A program made the position numbers and the translations under genes. Shown here in pieces: positions 61,317 through 64,000 of a DNA stretch of 64,000 nucleotides. Source of the stretch: Actinoplanes utahensis (lineage in GTDB: Bacteria > Actinomycetota > Actinomycetes > Mycobacteriales > Micromonosporaceae); assembly GCF_016862455.1 (NCBI RefSeq), contig NZ_BOMZ01000111.1, positions 22,368 to 86,367 on the forward strand, read 5' to 3'. How positions within the stretch are numbered: the first letter of the stretch is position 1; every line of letters starts with the position of its first letter. The notes under the pieces are model-generated. The model had not been told where the DNA came from. It saw nothing but the letters and a program-made list of their open reading frames with translations, and did no database searches.

Positions 61317-61637
61317 CTTCGGTTCTCCTCCACTCGCATGCCGTCAGCCCCGCCGCGGTCGGCGCCGAGCGGGTCCGGAAACAGGGACGAGACGGCTCAC
61401 CGGAATGTGACAGGGCCCGCGGAGGATCGAGGTGAACCCGCCACCCCGGCGCCGCGCCACCTCACGGATCAGCACCGCGACACCGCCGTACAACGGCCGA
61501 GGGCTGCGGCCCGGCCTGCGGCGGCTGCCGTCAGTCGCCACCTGAACCTCGCTTCACTTCCGCCGGGTCCCGGGTTCAGTGGCGGGGGAGTCGCCGGGTC
61601 CCGGGTTCAGTGGCGGGGGAGTCGCCGGGTCCCGGGC
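61317..61637. other. Intergenic stretch of 321 bases
   Basis: No gene recognised. Its last part holds 31-bp tandem repeats; the rest shows nothing clear. Confidence 0.6.
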
Positions 61638-61653
61638 TCAGCGGCGGGGGAGT
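61561..61653. repeat. Three 31-bp tandem repeats at a stop codon
   Basis: Units at 61561-61591, 61592-61622 and 61623-61653. The first two are identical and the third differs at two bases. The third contains the last codons and stop (61638-61640) of the membrane-protein gene, so the gene's 3' end is copied twice beyond its stop. Confidence 0.93.
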
Positions 61654-62249
61654 TCGCTCCGGGCCGCGGAGAGCCAGTCCAAGGCGTACTCGAGGTCGAT
61701 CGCGGCGGCCCGGCGGCGGTAGGACCGACGACCGCGAGCGGTGGCCGCACACGCCTCGATCCGCCGGCGGAAGGCCGTGTACCGGTAGATGTCGTCGATC
61801 GGCGCCGGCCCGCCGGCATCGTCGTGGTCCCAGCGGCGGCGCAGACGCCGCACCACCGCCGCCGGGATCAGCGCCGCCCAAACCGCCACGACGGCGGCCA
61901 CCGCCAGCGGCAGCGGCCGGGCCACCGCCGGCCAGCCCGCCCAGACCAGTGCCACCGCCACCACGGCGCCGGCCACGACCCCGGCGGTCACCCCGACCGG
62001 ATCGCCGATCAGCCCCGGCGCCCGGGTCCGCCCCGCCGCCGTACGGACGTGCTGCCGCACCTGACCCAGCCGGGCGAACCCCACCCGATCCGGTCGATCC
62101 GCCACCCAGTCCCGGCTTTGCGCGTCGGTGATCACGGCATCGAGATCCCGCTCGATCCGGGCGGGCCGCGGCACGGTCTCGCCGGAGAACGGATCCTCCC
62201 GCACCGCCGCCCACGACCGCCAGGCCCGGGAGTACCGGTGCGCGGCCAT
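61638..62249 (-). CDS. Uncharacterised two-helix membrane protein
   Basis: 203 residues. Two hydrophobic helices (about 88-107 and 113-132) sit between an N-terminal polar region and a basic, Arg-rich C-terminal region with YRYTAFRRRIEACAATARGRRSYRRRAAAIDLEYALDWL. The ATG overlaps the stop of the upstream gene by one base (TGATG), so both are coupled. Probably a partner of that membrane protein. No family recognised. Confidence 0.8.
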   Translation of the reverse strand: MAAHRYSRAWRSWAAVREDPFSGETVPRPARIERDLDAVITDAQSRDWVADRPDRVGFARLGQVRQHVRTAAGRTRAPGLIGDPVGVTAGVVAGAVVAVALVWAGWPAVARPLPLAVAAVVAVWAALIPAAVVRRLRRRWDHDDAGGPAPIDDIYRYTAFRRRIEACAATARGRRSYRRRAAAIDLEYALDWLSAARSELPRR

Positions 62250-62944
62250 CAGGCCGGGTCCTTGCGCAGGTCGTCGAGATGCCGTTCGACGCAGTCGATG
62301 GCCTGGCAGAGAAGCTGATCAGCGGCGGCCAGACGGCCCACCACCGGATCGGTCCGCAGGCTCCGGCGCAGCCGGGGAACCGTCCAGTTCGCCGATCCCG
62401 CCTGCCGCATGGCCGCCGACACCAGCCGCACCCGGGCCCGGGACAGCTCGTCCGCCACCGTCGTCAGCCGTTCCGCCGGCGAGGCCGAATCCGCCTCGGC
62501 ACCCGATGGCGCCGGCGACATCGATGCCGGACCATCCGGAATCGGGACGGACGTGGGTGGCCGTGAGCGGGCCGCGCGGGCCAGGCGCCGGCGGCCCACT
62601 GTGGATCTCACGGGCCGCGCGGCCCACAGCGACAATCCGAGTGCCGCCGGCAGCGCGGCTCCGGTGACGGCCAGGACACCGGCGGAACCGAGACCCGTCG
62701 CCCCCGCGAGCGCCGCCGACCCGAACACCACCAGGAACGTCACCAGCGACACCGTGATCACCCGAACCGGCGCGGGGAGCACACCCGCGGCCTCGGTGAG
62801 CGTGCTGTCGAAGGCGGCCAGCCGGGCGCACGCCGAGCGGACCCACACCTGACCGGTGTCACCCGCCGCGCCGATCCCGGCCAGCGCGTCGGCGGCCGTC
62901 GTGCGGACGGCGGCGAGTTCGGCGTACAGGGCGGAGCCGGCCAT
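62249..62944 (-). CDS. Uncharacterised membrane protein
   Basis: 231 residues from the ATG at 62944; longer alternatives lack sense. A helical N-terminal segment (about 1-55) precedes two hydrophobic helices (about 60-105), followed by a polar, Pro/Ser-rich and then helical region (ADELSRARVRLVSAAM, RLRRSLRTDPVVGRLAAADQLL, CQAIDCVERHLDDL). The C-terminal helices may form a coiled coil. First of a two-gene unit with the next protein. Function unknown. Confidence 0.78.
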   Translation of the reverse strand: MAGSALYAELAAVRTTAADALAGIGAAGDTGQVWVRSACARLAAFDSTLTEAAGVLPAPVRVITVSLVTFLVVFGSAALAGATGLGSAGVLAVTGAALPAALGLSLWAARPVRSTVGRRRLARAARSRPPTSVPIPDGPASMSPAPSGAEADSASPAERLTTVADELSRARVRLVSAAMRQAGSANWTVPRLRRSLRTDPVVGRLAAADQLLCQAIDCVERHLDDLRKDPA

Positions 62945-62997
62945 GTTCCGAGCGTCGCACCGCACGCCCCGTCGCGCAGCCCGGAGACTGTCGTGTT

Positions 62998-63732
62998 TCA
63001 GCGCCCCCGCTGTCGAAGCCACGTCGCGGCGTCGTCCGCTGTGGACACCGTGTCGGCGGCGGGAGCGGCCGGGCGATCCACCATCAGGACCGGGATCTCC
63101 AGTTCACGGGCCGCGACCAGCTTGGCGCCGGAACCGCCGCTGTCCTTGGTGACGAGCACGTCGATGCGATGCCGGATGATCAGCTCCCGTTCCCCCGCGA
63201 CGGTGAACGGGCCCCGATCGAGCAGTACCTCCATCCGCCGCGGCATCGGGGCTTCCGGCGGCTCCACCGACCGCGCCAGGAACCAGCAGCCGTCGTGTTC
63301 CGCGAAGCTTGCCAGGCCCTGCCGCCCGGTGGTCAGGAACACCCGTCGTCCCCGCTGCGGCAACAGGTCCGCCGCCTCCGCCAGCGACGCGACGCGGTGC
63401 CAGTCATCGCCCGGCCCGGCGCTCCAGCCTGGCCGCCGCAGGACCAGCAGGGGTACGCCCACCGCCGCGCACGCCTCGAACGCGTGCTCGCTCATCGTCG
63501 CCGCGAACGGGTGCGTCGCATCGACCACCACGTCGATCCGTGTCTCCCGCAGGTACGCCGCGAGCCCCGTCACCCCACCGAACCCGCCGATCCGTACGTC
63601 CCCCGCGGGCAGCAGCGGATCCCTGGTCCGCCCCGCCAGCGAACTGACCACGGTGAACTCCCCGGCCACCAGCCCCGCCAGCCGCCGCGCCTCCGTGGTC
63701 CCGCCCAGCAACAGCACTCTCACCCGCGGCAT
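62998..63732 (-). CDS. cobK: Precorrin-6A/cobalt-precorrin-6A reductase
   Basis: 244 residues, the usual length. CobK reduces the macrocycle of precorrin-6A with NADPH in cobalamin (B12) synthesis. Conserved segments are visible: VLLLGGTTEARRLAGLV at the start, VDATHPFAATMSEHA (about 85-99, substrate loop), VFLTTGRQGLASF and VTKDSGGSGAKLVAARELEIPVLMVDRP near the end. GGGAG lies close to the ATG at 63732. No other cob gene is in the window. The 30-bp repeat array begins just upstream. Confidence 0.94.
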   Translation of the reverse strand: MPRVRVLLLGGTTEARRLAGLVAGEFTVVSSLAGRTRDPLLPAGDVRIGGFGGVTGLAAYLRETRIDVVVDATHPFAATMSEHAFEACAAVGVPLLVLRRPGWSAGPGDDWHRVASLAEAADLLPQRGRRVFLTTGRQGLASFAEHDGCWFLARSVEPPEAPMPRRMEVLLDRGPFTVAGERELIIRHRIDVLVTKDSGGSGAKLVAARELEIPVLMVDRPAAPAADTVSTADDAATWLRQRGR

Positions 63733-63770
63733 TCTCCCAGCCGGAAACCGTCCACACAGCCGAGGCCGCT

Positions 63771-64000
63771 GGCTTTCTCGCCCGGGGGAGCAGGCGTGCC
63801 GGCTTTCTCGCCCACGGGACCAGGTGTGCTGACTTTCCCACCCACGGGACAAGGCGTGCCGGCTTTCTCTCCCACGGGAGCAGGTGTGCTGACTCCCTTA
63901 CCCGGGCAGCAGGTGTGCTGACTTTCCCACCCACGGGACAAGGCGTGCTGACTTTCTCGCCCACGGGAGCAGGTGTGCTGACTCTCTCACCCACGGGAGC
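63771..64000. repeat. 30-bp tandem repeat array, at least eight units
   Basis: Units start at 63771, 63801, 63831, 63861, 63891 (29 bp), 63920, 63950 and 63980, the last cut by the window end. Consensus begins GACTTTCTCGCCCACGGGAG and ends CAGGTGTGCT. Variation alternates between two subtypes (GGGAGCAGGTG and GGGACAAGGCG). No spacers. It lies upstream of cobK. Confidence 0.93.

Noticed and set aside
63771..64000. CRISPR array
   Set aside because: Units are directly adjacent with no unique spacers, the repeats themselves vary, and no cas gene is present.

Overview
This is a very GC-rich window whose codons are strongly biased to G or C at the third position, so long open frames appear opposite almost every real gene. 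Gene content (biotin synthase with a BsaP-type helper, ECF sigma/anti-sigma pairs, LigD polymerase domain, CBM2-linked glucanase, GlxA-type regulators, many leaderless starts) points to a soil actinomycete, most likely Micromonosporaceae and Actinoplanes-like. The genus is an inference; no rRNA or other marker is present. No tRNA, rRNA, IS element, prophage or CRISPR array was seen. I read about 60 protein genes.

Layout. 1-2.8 kb: a 3'-truncated GGDEF protein, then a divergent methyltransferase. 2.9-7.9 kb: biotin locus, with bioF-bioD-ROK kinase-HAD phosphatase leftward and bioB-bsaP rightward from a 66-base gap. 7.9-11.3 kb: two tandem ACT-domain proteins (one fused to GNAT), a tiny Cys-rich protein, a RibD-like reductase and a sigma factor fragment lacking region 4. 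11.5-17.8 kb: a tight four-gene run of HerA-like ATPase, SbcD/Mre11, SbcC/Rad50 and a NurA-like protein, the set that performs DNA end resection in archaea. 17.8-18.6 kb: a long non-coding stretch with three hairpins and a LacI-type palindrome. 18.6-23 kb: ECF sigma and zinc anti-sigma factors followed by three exported proteins (lipoprotein, DUF4142, Gln/Asn/Gly-repeat protein).

23-31 kb: housekeeping genes (AlkA-type glycosylase, CNNM/CorC protein, GAF protein, lipid kinase, metallo-hydrolase, LURP-one-like protein, dGTPase), with a large near-perfect inverted repeat between two convergent genes at 27.4 kb. 31-36.3 kb: leftward AraC-SDR pair, ChoD-like oxidase behind a perfect TetR-type palindrome, GT39-like membrane glycosyltransferase and a degenerate dioxygenase-fold protein. 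36.3-39.3 kb: fatty acid desaturase divergent from a DesK/DesR-like two-component pair. 39.5-49 kb: BNR/Ycf48-like protein, Abhydrolase_9 membrane hydrolase, PAS-GGDEF cyclase, acyl-CoA dehydrogenase, standalone LigD polymerase domain, and a sigma factor with a membrane partner. 49-55 kb: arabinoside utilisation (LacI regulator, palindromic operator, ABC importer, GH51 arabinofuranosidase). 55-64 kb: secreted CBM2-GH64 glucanase, PQ-loop protein, GlxA regulator, NmrA-type oxidoreductase, two membrane proteins and cobK, ending in a 30-bp tandem array that runs off the window.

Two themes recur. At least eight genes have a TANNNT hexamer starting 12-13 bases before the start codon, the layout of leaderless transcripts. 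Short tandem repeats (18, 30, 31 and 33 bp) sit in intergenic DNA, several of them exactly at a stop codon.
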